Source: CAZKCI01 sp964584165
Lineage (GTDB): Bacteria > Auribacterota > Erginobacteria > Erginobacterales > CAZKCI01
Direction of reading: 5' to 3'
Assembly (NCBI GenBank): GCA_964584165.1
Contig: CAZOYW010000036.1
Coordinates: 1-32,113, forward strand
Length of the DNA: 32,113 nt
This document shows, piece after piece, positions 22,043 to 29,610 of this stretch. Position 1 is the first letter of the stretch. Each line of letters opens with the position of its first letter. Under the pieces are notes generated by a model. The model did not search any database, was not told the DNA's origin, and worked only from the letters and a program-made list of their open reading frames with translations. Made by a program: the position numbers and the translations under genes.

Positions 22043-23047
22043 CCTCTCTGGGAGCTTCAGGCCTTCTGCTTGAATAATGGCCTCTCCGCGTCGAAGTCCA
22101 TAAAGAATCGCCGGGCTGGTGACACCCAAGTAGTCTGCGATTTCGGTCAGCCGATAGCCTAAGTCTTGGCGGGCCCACCAACAAAACATGGCACGAGATT
22201 TTGCCCAATAGGATTGCCTCTTGCCTGACCTGATCTGCCTTTCCGACGCCCCAGTCATTCCACCCACATATTGCGCCAGATCCTGCAACGTCCAGCCAGC
22301 TTGTTCCTTCCGGAATCGACTCGTCATCCGCTCCCCCGCGATCTGTAGGGCGTGCTTGACGAAAGCACTGCCTCCCAGTATCCTTTCGTCCCCCCGCCAG
22401 CGTTCTCCCCCTTTGCGCAAGGCCTGGAAACCCTGCCAACCGCCGGCGCTCCTGATCACCCCACCGCCTTCCAGATCCTCCTCCGGCCCGGCTAAGAGCC
22501 CTTCCAGCAGGTAGTCCATATACTGCTTCAGCGCTTCTTCGCGAGTGCGGCCGAAAAGGGCCAGTACGGTCTCCACGTCCTGCCAATCCGCTCTTTGATT
22601 CCCGAGGATGACCGAGTGGCCGCACCAGGGAAAGCGGTTCAACTCCCAGATATCCTTGACCAACTTGGCCTTGAGAGGATTGAGGTGAATATACCTGACC
22701 AGTCTTTGGAAACTTGCCTTCTCGTCGCACAGGATCGACTTGAAACGGTCCTGCAGCAGATAGCCGACACGGTTATGGCGGCGATTGAAGTAGACCGCGT
22801 AACCGGTGAGGAGTTTGTGCATCAACGCAGTCAGTTGGCCTCCGTTCGAACGCAAGAGGAGATGGATATGGTTGGGCATGAGCGACCAGGCGAAACAGGA
22901 GATGGGAACCGACTGCAGGCAAGCAGAGAACTTGTTTAGGAAGCGGCTACGATCGTCGTTATCGTAAAAGATTGCGGAGTGGTTGATCCCCCGGACAAGC
23001 ACATGATGGACCGCTCCGGGGTAGTCGATTCGGGCCTCACGCGGCAT
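22028..23047 (-). CDS. Y1 HUH transposase, REP-associated (RAYT) with DnaA-C-like HTH tail
   Basis: A 339-aa protein. The start is ATG 23047, preceded by GGGGAGGT; the TTG 27 nt upstream is less likely. MPREARIDYPGAVHHVLVRG is the typical N-terminus of Y1_Tnp (PF01797). The HUH metal motif is PNHIHLLLR (His60, His62), and the candidate catalytic Tyr119 lies in RYIHLNPLKA. The C-terminal part (about 245-325, LQDLAQYVGGMTG...LTEIADYLGV) resembles the DnaA C-terminal/HTH fusion of longer family members and could bind DNA. The protein would cut and rejoin single-stranded hairpin DNA. Lower GC content and less biased codons than the neighbours suggest transfer. The frame is intact. Confidence 0.9.
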   Translation of the reverse strand: MPREARIDYPGAVHHVLVRGINHSAIFYDNDDRSRFLNKFSACLQSVPISCFAWSLMPNHIHLLLRSNGGQLTALMHKLLTGYAVYFNRRHNRVGYLLQDRFKSILCDEKASFQRLVRYIHLNPLKAKLVKDIWELNRFPWCGHSVILGNQRADWQDVETVLALFGRTREEALKQYMDYLLEGLLAGPEEDLEGGGVIRSAGGWQGFQALRKGGERWRGDERILGGSAFVKHALQIAGERMTSRFRKEQAGWTLQDLAQYVGGMTGASERQIRSGKRQSYWAKSRAMFCWWARQDLGYRLTEIADYLGVTSPAILYGLRRGEAIIQAEGLKLPERRDRV

Positions 23048-23130
23048 AGGCACCTCCCCTGGTTGGTCACCCAACTATAAGGATTCATCTGGGGAGGTAT
23101 TTTCTTGCAAATAATTCAGGAGGGATCAGG

Positions 23131-23181
23131 AGGGACGGGGTTTAATTGTTAAGTTGAACTTAACAATTAAACCCCGTCCCT
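23131..23181. repeat. 51-nt perfect palindrome, right flank of the Y1 transposase gene
   Basis: Perfect 25-nt arms around a central G at 23156. It is identical to the 21992-22042 copy except for that copy's single mismatch. It ends 5 nt from the ZIP transporter stop codon. Both copies are preceded by AGG, giving aggagggacgggg. Confidence 0.92.
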
Positions 23182-23186
23182 ACCTC

Positions 23187-23993
23187 CTAGCCGAGGGAGA
23201 CGTCGAGGAGCATCATGATGGCGAAACCGGCGATCGCTCCCAGGGTGGCGAAGTCCGTGTTGCCGCCGCGCTGGGACTCGGGGATGAGTTCCTCCACCAC
23301 CACGAAGATCATCGCCCCGGCGGCGAAGGCGAGGGCGTAGGGGAGAAGCGGCCGGGCGTGGGCGACGGCGTAGGCGCCCAGCACACCGGCGACCGGCTCG
23401 ACGACTCCGGAGAGCTGACCCATTCGGAAGGCCTTGCCCGGCGCCATCCCCTCCCGGCGGAGGGGGAAGGCGACCGCCATCCCTTCCGGGAAGTTCTGGA
23501 TGCCGATGCCGATCGCGAGCGCGACCGCCCCCCCCAGCGTGGCGGAGGAGAGGCCGAAGGCCGCCGCCCCGAAGGCGACGCCGACCGCCAAGCCCTCGGG
23601 GATGTTGTGGAGGGTGATGGCGAGGACAAGGAGGACCGACCTCTGCCAGTGGGTCTTGATCCCCTCGGTCTCGGCGCTGGTGAATCCGGGGTGGAGGTGG
23701 GGAAGGACCTTGTCCATCCCCCAGAGGAAAAGACCGCCGAGAAGAAAGCCGAGGAGGGGCGGCATCCATTTAAAGGCGCCGTAGCCCAGCTCCTCGCTCA
23801 TCTCGATCGAGGGGGCGAGAAGGGACCAGAAGGAAGCCGCGATCATCACGCCGGCGGCGAAGCCGAGCGTTCCGTCGAAGGTCTTCGGTTTCAGGTTCCG
23901 GCCGAGGAAGACGGTCGCCGCGCCGAGCGCGGTGAGTCCCCAGGTGAAGAGGGTCGCGAGCAGGGCGAGGAGGGCGGGGTTCCAGGAGGACAT
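23187..23993 (-). CDS. ZIP-family metal transporter (GufA-like)
   Basis: A 268-aa, 8-TM inner-membrane protein of the ZIP family, which moves Zn2+ or other divalent metals into the cytosol. The two signature helices are intact: LAITLHNIPEGLAVGVAFG (TM4) and GIGIQNFPEGMAVAFPLR (TM5), carrying the His/Asn/Glu metal ligands of the binuclear centre. A His-containing loop (LPHLHPG) lies before TM4. The length and the FDGTLGFAAGVMIAASFWSLL motif match the GufA subfamily. It follows tkt on the same strand (71 nt gap) with a weak ribosome site. No metal-responsive operator was recognised. Confidence 0.92.
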   Translation of the reverse strand: MSSWNPALLALLATLFTWGLTALGAATVFLGRNLKPKTFDGTLGFAAGVMIAASFWSLLAPSIEMSEELGYGAFKWMPPLLGFLLGGLFLWGMDKVLPHLHPGFTSAETEGIKTHWQRSVLLVLAITLHNIPEGLAVGVAFGAAAFGLSSATLGGAVALAIGIGIQNFPEGMAVAFPLRREGMAPGKAFRMGQLSGVVEPVAGVLGAYAVAHARPLLPYALAFAAGAMIFVVVEELIPESQRGGNTDFATLGAIAGFAIMMLLDVSLG

Positions 23994-24042
23994 GGCTAAA
24001 ACGAAAGGGTCAACCGCGCCGCGGCTTGGTTAATGATGTCCG

Positions 24043-24058
24043 CGAATTAACGCGAATC
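24043..24058. repeat. Helically phased CGAATT/CGAATC repeats, copy 2
   Basis: CGAATT (24043) and CGAATC (24053), 10 nt apart, in the context gtccgCGAATTaacgCGAATC. The context matches tccgCGAATTggagCGAATT at 21161-21180. It lies in the 71-nt gap between tkt and the ZIP gene. Confidence 0.4.
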
Positions 24059-24064
24059 TCCACC

Positions 24065-26116
24065 CTACATAGATTTGGCCTGGGCGACGATGTTCTCGAC
24101 CGTGAGGCCGAACTTCTGGTAGAGGATCTCGGCCGGGGCGGAGGCGCCAAAACCCGTCATCCCCACGATCTTCCCGTCGAGTCCGACGTAGCGCTCCCAG
24201 CCCTTCGCGTTCCCGGCCTCCACGGCCACCCGTTTGCGGACGGCGGCGGGAAGCACGGACTCCCGGTACTCCGCCGGCTGCCGGTCGAAGATCTCCCAGG
24301 AGGGGAGGGAGACGACGCGGACCTTTCGCCCTTCGGCGGCGAGCTTCTCCGCGGCGGCGAGCGCCAGGTGGACCTCCGAGCCGGTCCCGATCAGTATGAT
24401 CTCGGGATTTGGGCCAGGAGTCTCCCAGAGCGTATAGCCGCCCCGGGCCGTCCCGGCGGCGGAGCCATACCGGCTCCGGTCGAGAACGGGGAGGTTCTGG
24501 CGGGTGAAGACGAGGGCGGTCGGGCCGTCCCGGCGGGCGACGGCGAGCTTCCAGGACTCGGCCGTCTCGGCGGCGTCGGCCGGGCGGAGGATGACCAGGT
24601 TCGGTATCGCCCGCAAGGCCATCAGGTGCTCGACCGGCTGGTGGGTGGGGCCGTCCTCGCCGAGCCCGATCGAGTCGTGGGTGAAGACGTAGACGACCCG
24701 GGAGTGGTCCATCGCCGCGAGCCTAATCGGCGGGCGCATGTAGTCGGAGAAGGTGAGAAAGGTGGCGGTGTAGGGGACAAGGCCGCCGTGGAGGGCGATT
24801 CCCCCGGCGATCGAGCCCATCGCGTGCTCGCGGACGCCGAAGTGGAGGTTCCGTCCCGCGTAGGACCAGTCCTCGCCCACAGCACCCTGGACGCCTTCCG
24901 GCTTAGTCCCAAGCGGCTCGAAGTCGCCGCCGCCCTTGATCCAGGTGAGCGTGGAAGGATTGAGGTCCGCCGATCCGCCGATCAGCTCGGGGATATTCTT
25001 GGCCAGGGACTGGAGGACGGCCTCCGAGGCCTTGCGCGTGGCGATCGCTTTCGCCTCCCCCGCGAAGTCCGGTATCCCCGCATCCCAGCCGGCGGGGAGT
25101 TCCCGCCGCATCACGCGCTCGAACTCCTTCGCCTCGTTTGGAAACTCGGCGGCGTAGCGGGCGAAGGCCGCTTTCCATTCCGCCTCGCATTTTCCCCCCT
25201 TCTTCACCGCCTTGCGGAAGTTCTCCAAGACCTCGGGGAAGATCAGGAAGGGCGGCTCGACCGGCCAGAAGAGGGCCTTCTTGGCGGCGAGCAACTCCTC
25301 CTCGCCCAGCGGCGAGCCGTGGACTCCGGAGGTGTTCTGCTTCTTCGGGGCCCCGAAGCCGATGATCGTCCGGACCATGATCAGGGAGGGGCGGGAAGGC
25401 TCGTCCCGGGCGCGGGTGAGCGCGCGGGCGATCGCGCCCAGGTCGTTCCCGTCGGCGACCCTCAGGACCTGCCAGCCGTAGGCCGCGAACCTCTCCTCGA
25501 CGTTCTCGGTGAAGGCGAGCGAGGTCGTCCCGGCGAGAGAGATCCGGTTGTCGTCGTAGAGGACGACGAGCTTGCCAAGCTTCAGGTGGCCGGCGAGCGA
25601 GCAGGACTCGGAGGCCACCCCCTCCATCAGGTCCCCGTCGGAGGCGAGAACGTACGTGAAGTGGTCGACGATGGAATGGCCGGGGCGGTTGAAGCGGGCG
25701 GCGAGGTGCGCCTCGGCGATCGCCATCCCCACGGCGTGGCTCAAGCCCTGGCCGAGCGGCCCGGTGGTCGCCTCCACCCCCGGGGTGAGGCGGCACTCCG
25801 GATGGCCGGGCGTCTTCGATCCCCACTGGCGGAAGCTCTGAAGCTCACCGAGGGGCAGGTCGTAGCCGGTGAGGTGGAGGAGGGTGTAGAGGAGCATCGA
25901 GCCGTGCCCGCCGGAGAGGACGAAGCGGTCGCGGTCGGGCCAGCAGGGGTTCTTGGGGCTGTGTTTCAGGTGCTTGGTCCAGAGGACATAGGCCATGGGG
26001 GCGGCCCCCATCGGAAGCCCGGGGTGGCCGGAGTTCGCTTTCTGGATGCCGTCGGCGGCGAGAAAGCGGATCTGGTTCACGGACAGGGTCTCGAGTTCCT
26101 TGCGGTCCATCTTCAT
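24065..26116 (-). CDS. tkt: Transketolase
   Basis: A 683-aa thiamine-diphosphate enzyme transferring two-carbon units between sugar phosphates in the non-oxidative pentose phosphate pathway; cytosolic dimer. Full length. Motifs: NSGHPGLPMG (28-37), GGHGSML (69-75), the ThDP-binding GDLMEG (161-166) to Asn190 of DDNRIS, SIGLGEDGPTHQPVEHL and the GVREHAMG motif with the catalytic Glu. A good ribosome site (AGGAG) precedes MKMDRKELE. With zwf and gnd this gives the window most of a pentose-phosphate route. It is upstream of the ZIP gene on the same strand. The 205-nt gap upstream carries a 9-nt tandem repeat. Confidence 0.97.
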   Translation of the reverse strand: MKMDRKELETLSVNQIRFLAADGIQKANSGHPGLPMGAAPMAYVLWTKHLKHSPKNPCWPDRDRFVLSGGHGSMLLYTLLHLTGYDLPLGELQSFRQWGSKTPGHPECRLTPGVEATTGPLGQGLSHAVGMAIAEAHLAARFNRPGHSIVDHFTYVLASDGDLMEGVASESCSLAGHLKLGKLVVLYDDNRISLAGTTSLAFTENVEERFAAYGWQVLRVADGNDLGAIARALTRARDEPSRPSLIMVRTIIGFGAPKKQNTSGVHGSPLGEEELLAAKKALFWPVEPPFLIFPEVLENFRKAVKKGGKCEAEWKAAFARYAAEFPNEAKEFERVMRRELPAGWDAGIPDFAGEAKAIATRKASEAVLQSLAKNIPELIGGSADLNPSTLTWIKGGGDFEPLGTKPEGVQGAVGEDWSYAGRNLHFGVREHAMGSIAGGIALHGGLVPYTATFLTFSDYMRPPIRLAAMDHSRVVYVFTHDSIGLGEDGPTHQPVEHLMALRAIPNLVILRPADAAETAESWKLAVARRDGPTALVFTRQNLPVLDRSRYGSAAGTARGGYTLWETPGPNPEIILIGTGSEVHLALAAAEKLAAEGRKVRVVSLPSWEIFDRQPAEYRESVLPAAVRKRVAVEAGNAKGWERYVGLDGKIVGMTGFGASAPAEILYQKFGLTVENIVAQAKSM

Positions 26117-26222
26117 CGGTTTCTCCTGGGTGGATGATCGGGGGATTGTAGCCGGGGAAGAGGGGCGGGTTCAATCCCAATGATGCCGCTCCCACGGTTT
26201 GCAGAGAGAGGGCCTTGGGAAT

Positions 26223-26258
26223 CGGACGGATCGGTCGGATCCGACGGATCGGACCGGC
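26223..26258. repeat. 9-nt tandem repeat, copy 1 (between tkt and the FAD-dehydrogenase gene)
   Basis: Four units: cggacggat, cggtcggat, ccgacggat, cggaccggc. The block contains the 12-bp palindrome GTCGGATCCGAC (26234-26245). The same 9-nt family recurs at 31956-32000 before the glutamine synthetase gene. Confidence 0.65.
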
Positions 26259-26302
26259 GGGGTCCTCGGCGAAACCGCGCGGACGGCTCGGCGGGCGAAC
26301 AC

Positions 26303-26318
26303 CCCCGATAGATCGGGG
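26303..26318 (-). terminator. Hairpin directly after the FAD-dehydrogenase stop
   Basis: CCCCGAT-ag-ATCGGGG lies 3 nt past the stop codon on the minus strand. No U tract follows. It may act as a weak terminator or 3' stabiliser. Confidence 0.45.
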
Positions 26319-26321
26319 CCC

Positions 26322-27992
26322 CTACAGCCGCGGGAGGTAGGATTCGGGGAAGATGTTGCCTCGGCCGAGGATCGCCTTCGGGTCGAGGGCGGCCTTGACC
26401 CCGGCCATCTCCTGGAGTCCCGCCTTCCCGTAGAGGATCTCCAGGTAAGGGTGCTTGAGCTTGCCGATCCCGTGCTCGGCGGAGACGGTGCCGCCGAGCG
26501 CGACCGCTTTCCGGGAGAACTCCAGAGCCAGCTCCCGGGAGAGAGCGAGCTCCGCCTCGTTCCGGGGGAGCATGTTCACGTGGAGATGGTTTTCCCCGAT
26601 GTGGCCGAAGACGGCGTGGGGAAGTTTGGCCGCGCGGAGCTTCTCGGCGTAGAAGCCTATCATCTCGAAGAGCTTGTCCCCCGGGACGGCGAGGTCGGTC
26701 GACATCTTGTGGACGGCGGGGCAGCACCGCTGGTTCTGGGCCACGATCGCGTTCACCGCCTCGGGGAGGGCGTGGCGGAAGAGGCGGACCTTCTCCCGCT
26801 CCGCGTCCTCCATCCCGGTCCAGGTCAGGTCAGTGGAGGAATGGCGGCCGCCAAGGAGGGCCTCCAGGGCGGCGATCCGGCCGTCGAGGTCCTCCTCGGT
26901 GTAGGGGATCTCGAAGAAGATCGCGGCTCGCGCCGCCTCCGGGAGAGGAGGGAGGGGCGAGCCGGCGCCGTCGGCCCTTTTCTTCTCCCGGAGGATGTCG
27001 AGCGAGGAGGAGTCGAAGTACTCGAAGACGAGGGCGTCCGGGAAGGCCGCTTTCGCCTCCGGGAAGAAGCCGAGGGCGTCCTCCTCGGAGGGGAAGAAGG
27101 GGACGAGGGAGAGGAGGTTCTCCGGCCGCCGGACGATCCGGACCTCCGCCTCGCTGATCACGCCGAGCGTTCCCTCCGAGCCGATGAAGAGGTCGATCAG
27201 GTCCATCCCCGAGGCGGCGAAATAGCCGGCGGAGGATTTGACGGCGGGCATCCGGTAGCGGGGGATCGCGAACCCGCGCGTCTCCCCGGAGGCGGCTACG
27301 ATCTCGAACCGCCGGTCTTTCCCCGACCGCGCCTGACCCCGCCGGAGGTCCAGGACGCCTCCATCGGCGAGGACCACGCGGAGCGCCCGGACGTGCTTCC
27401 GGGTCGGGCCGTAGCGGTAGGAGCGCTCGCCGGAAGCGTTGGCGGCGATCGTCCCCCCGAGCGTGGCGCTGGTCTCGGTCGCGTCCACCGGGTAGAAGAA
27501 GCGTTCGGAGGAGGCGAGGAACTCCTCCCGGCCCGCGCCGGGGGGGAGGGCGGCGGGGTCCTTGGCCTCGATGGCGCGGTGGAGGGATTTGAGGAGGATG
27601 CCGGGCTGGGCGCGGACGAACCACTCGCCGGTCTCCGGGTCCCGGCCGAGGGCGAGGATCCGGTCCATCTTCTCGAGCGAGAGGAGTCCGCCGGACCGGG
27701 GCACGGCCCCGCCCACGATCCCGGTCCGCCCCCCGGAGACCGTGACGGGAAGGCCGCGGGCGTTCATCTCGGAGAGAAAAGCCGCGATCTCGGCCTCGTT
27801 CTTCGGGAAAAAGAGACGCGCGGCCGTCCCTCCGGAGAGGCGCGACTCGTCGCGCAGGTAGGACGAGTAATCGCCGGCGATCCTCTCCGTCCCCTCGATG
27901 GCGGAGCCGGTCGCGCCCGGGGCGGGGCGGGATCTCTCGGCGCGGATAGCGAAACGGGGCGGCTGGAGTCGGGTGTCGGCTGGGTTGGTCAT
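26322..27992 (-). CDS. FAD-linked oxidoreductase, D-lactate dehydrogenase/glycolate oxidase (GlcD/Dld) type
   Basis: A 556-aa protein. The FAD_binding_4 domain is at about 57-200 (PVTVSGGRTGIVGGAVPRSG; ETSATLGGTIAANASGE). The FAD-oxidase C-terminal domain runs to the end, with the metal-site motif FGHIGENHLHVNMLP and the signature AEHGIGKLKHPYL (505-517). Its length is somewhat above GlcD (about 460-500), with an N-terminal extension. These enzymes oxidise D-2-hydroxyacids (D-lactate, glycolate) and pass electrons to quinone, ETF or cytochromes. It lies directly downstream of larA on the same strand, which makes D-lactate the most likely substrate; this is inference. No Fe-S (GlcF/LldE) partner gene is adjacent. 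AGGAG lies 13 nt upstream of the ATG, which is slightly long. Confidence 0.88.
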   Translation of the reverse strand: MTNPADTRLQPPRFAIRAERSRPAPGATGSAIEGTERIAGDYSSYLRDESRLSGGTAARLFFPKNEAEIAAFLSEMNARGLPVTVSGGRTGIVGGAVPRSGGLLSLEKMDRILALGRDPETGEWFVRAQPGILLKSLHRAIEAKDPAALPPGAGREEFLASSERFFYPVDATETSATLGGTIAANASGERSYRYGPTRKHVRALRVVLADGGVLDLRRGQARSGKDRRFEIVAASGETRGFAIPRYRMPAVKSSAGYFAASGMDLIDLFIGSEGTLGVISEAEVRIVRRPENLLSLVPFFPSEEDALGFFPEAKAAFPDALVFEYFDSSSLDILREKKRADGAGSPLPPLPEAARAAIFFEIPYTEEDLDGRIAALEALLGGRHSSTDLTWTGMEDAEREKVRLFRHALPEAVNAIVAQNQRCCPAVHKMSTDLAVPGDKLFEMIGFYAEKLRAAKLPHAVFGHIGENHLHVNMLPRNEAELALSRELALEFSRKAVALGGTVSAEHGIGKLKHPYLEILYGKAGLQEMAGVKAALDPKAILGRGNIFPESYLPRL

Positions 27993-28027
27993 GGCGTGTG
28001 CGTTTCTCCTGATTGCGCGGGCATGGA

Positions 28028-28052
28028 CGCCGCCTCACCGAGGCGGCCGACA
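28028..28052. repeat. Dispersed hairpin repeat, copy C
   Basis: GCCGCCTC-acc-GAGGCGGC (28029-28047) followed by cgacac. It aligns with copy A (5560-5585). Both arms differ from copy A at the paired position (T to C, A to G), so the stem is conserved. Confidence 0.55.
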
Positions 28053-28082
28053 CGGGGCGAACCTCCGATTCCCGGCTTATTG

Positions 28083-28115
28083 GATCCGGATCAGGCCTCC
28101 GGCCTGATCCGGATC
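28083..28115. repeat. 15-bp palindrome carrying the larA stop codon
   Basis: GATCCGGATCAGGCC-tcc-GGCCTGATCCGGATC is a perfect inverted repeat. On the minus strand it encodes the last residues (IRIRPEA) and the TGA (28091-28093) of larA. A-rich sequence on the plus-strand right side reads as U-rich before, not after, the hairpin for larA, so it is not a canonical terminator. Confidence 0.75.
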
Positions 28116-29488
28116 AAAAATCCTGGGTTGTCGATGACGGCGATCGTCGACTCCGCCGCGTGGCGGAGGACCCAATGCTTCAGCCTCCCCTCGGGGGGCG
28201 TCCCGTGGCCGCCGAAAAAGGAGCAGGGGAGAAGGGAGCGGTCCTCCGGCGACAGGCCGTCCTCGATGACGTGGAGGCGGCCCGGCCCGACGTGCTCGAG
28301 AATGCGGAAGATGTCGACCGCCTTCTGCTTGCCGATCTTGAATTCTCCGCGGACGATCTCGAGGACCTTCAGCTTGCCCGCCCGCGCCGCTTCCCGCTCG
28401 TCGGCGTGCCGGTTCATCTCCTCCCGGGCCAATCCCATCAGGCGGCGGAACTCCTCGTTTCCGAAGCGGTCGGGGCAGGGCGCGGCCATAAGGATCAGCC
28501 CGCCCGGCCGGACCGCCGTGTAGGCGGCGTGGATGGCCTTGCCCGCCTGGTAGAGGTTGATCCCCAGCGACCCCGCGCCGGCGATCACCGCCCCCGGCCG
28601 CTCGGGCAGGGCGGCCGTCCAGACCTCGTCGAGCTTCTTCGCCGCCGCGCGGTGGACAGCGAAGATCTCCCCTCCGGAGAGATGGACAAGGGCGCCGCCG
28701 GCGTCGATGACCGAGGCCAGGCAGTAGACTCCCCGCCCCCGCATTTTTAGCGCCCCGACGATCGCGGAAACGATCCGCCGCTTCGCCTCGTATACCGGGT
28801 TGCCGTCCAGGACCCCCAGGGCCACGTTCTCGGCGAAACCCTCGTCCGAGAACATGCGCAGGTGCTCGGCGGTGATCGTCGCCTTGTCGCAGATGCCGGG
28901 GCAGAAGGACTTCGGCCCGCCGGCCACGCCGGCGAAGTAGTGGTTGTCGACGTCGGTGAGGGCGAGGATCAGGCCGGCCTCGGCGGCCGCGCGGTTGATC
29001 CGGATCGGACGCCCGAACGCCTCCCCCGCCTCGGCGAGGTCCCGGTCGCACTCATGGGAGACGATCTCGATCCGCCTCCGCGTCTCCTCTCCGACGATCT
29101 GCTTGAGCTCGGCGCCGGTGGGGAGGCGGTGGGTCCCCGTGCAGACCACGGCCACGACCTTTTCGGCGCCGACGCCGTAGCGCGCTTGCAGAAGGGCGAT
29201 CAGAGGCGGGAGGAGGAGGCGGGTGTGCAGGTTGGGGCGGGTGTAGTCGTCGATGAGGATGGCGATCTTGCCCAGGGGGAGGCAGCGCCGGACCAGCTCG
29301 CCGAAGGGGGGGCTCTCGCCGACGGGGCGAGAGAGGGCCTCGGCGAGGGCGGCGGACGGATCTGCGAGCGCCGGGCTGCGGGGAGTGAGGCGGAGGGGAA
29401 GGAAGCGGCCCCGGTCGATCGCCTCCTGGGGGATGAAGCCGGAGAGGACCCGGTCGCCGTAGTGGAGGCGGATGTCTTCGGAGCGCAT
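28091..29488 (-). CDS. larA: Lactate racemase (LarA) family protein
   Basis: A 465-aa protein of the LarA superfamily (PF09861), nickel-pincer-nucleotide enzymes that racemise lactate or other 2-hydroxyacids. Motifs: LIDDYTRPN (about 77-85), CTGTHRLPTG (about 110-119), SHECD, and GGPKSFCPGICDKATI, in which the Lys corresponds to the residue that binds the pyridinium cofactor. The start is taken at MRSEDIRLHYG; an in-frame ATG at 29533 would add 15 residues from palindromic DNA and is less likely. No Shine-Dalgarno is visible, and a TAGAAT lies only 11 nt before the ATG, so a near-leaderless mRNA is possible. The cofactor genes larB, larC and larE are not in the window. Family members with other substrates exist. 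Confidence 0.85.
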   Translation of the reverse strand: MRSEDIRLHYGDRVLSGFIPQEAIDRGRFLPLRLTPRSPALADPSAALAEALSRPVGESPPFGELVRRCLPLGKIAILIDDYTRPNLHTRLLLPPLIALLQARYGVGAEKVVAVVCTGTHRLPTGAELKQIVGEETRRRIEIVSHECDRDLAEAGEAFGRPIRINRAAAEAGLILALTDVDNHYFAGVAGGPKSFCPGICDKATITAEHLRMFSDEGFAENVALGVLDGNPVYEAKRRIVSAIVGALKMRGRGVYCLASVIDAGGALVHLSGGEIFAVHRAAAKKLDEVWTAALPERPGAVIAGAGSLGINLYQAGKAIHAAYTAVRPGGLILMAAPCPDRFGNEEFRRLMGLAREEMNRHADEREAARAGKLKVLEIVRGEFKIGKQKAVDIFRILEHVGPGRLHVIEDGLSPEDRSLLPCSFFGGHGTPPEGRLKHWVLRHAAESTIAVIDNPGFLIRIRPEA

Positions 29489-29498
29489 GGCAACGGGG

Positions 29499-29504
29499 AT
29501 TCTA
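29499..29504 (-). promoter_or_regulatory. Possible -10 box immediately upstream of larA
   Basis: TAGAAT on the minus strand would start RNA near 29492, about 4 nt before the chosen ATG. The -35 region is poor. It matters because it would make the transcript leaderless. Confidence 0.3.
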
Positions 29505-29536
29505 TCCGTTTGTCGGCGATAAAGGCAGGGCATAGC

Positions 29537-29610
29537 TAAATACGAAATCCGAAGTACGAAATCCCTGCCTGCCGGCAGGCAGGGATTTCGTGCTTCGGAT
29601 TTCGCATTTA
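29537..29610. repeat. 37-bp inverted repeat between copA and larA
   Basis: Arms 29537-29573 and 29574-29610 have no loop and only two mismatched pairs. The arm is TAAAT, then CGAAATCCGAAG, CGAAATCC and CTGCCTGCC. The outer edge contains the copA stop TAA (29608-29610). It could extrude as a cruciform. It is a candidate terminator or processing hairpin for copA. Confidence 0.85.

Larger units (their letters stand above)
21992..23181 (-). mobile_element. Palindrome-bracketed Y1 (REP-associated) transposase unit
   Basis: A 1.19-kb segment made of one Y1-type transposase gene with a 51-nt palindrome at each end. The palindromes are near-identical, and the interior is visibly less GC-rich than the flanks. 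This matches the general plan of RAYT/REPtron units, in which a TnpA-REP gene is bounded by its hairpin substrates. It lies between the 3' ends of the glycosylase and ZIP genes. Whether the whole block moves as one unit is inference. Confidence 0.65.

Noticed and set aside
22046..23127. Lower-GC stretch considered as part of a prophage or larger island
   Set aside because: The shift is confined to the single transposase gene between the palindromes. The flanking genes return to the local composition at once.
24026..28523. Very long plus-strand frames (703 and 774 codons) opposite tkt and the FAD-dehydrogenase gene
   Set aside because: Antisense shadows of clearly identified enzymes; acidic low-complexity products.
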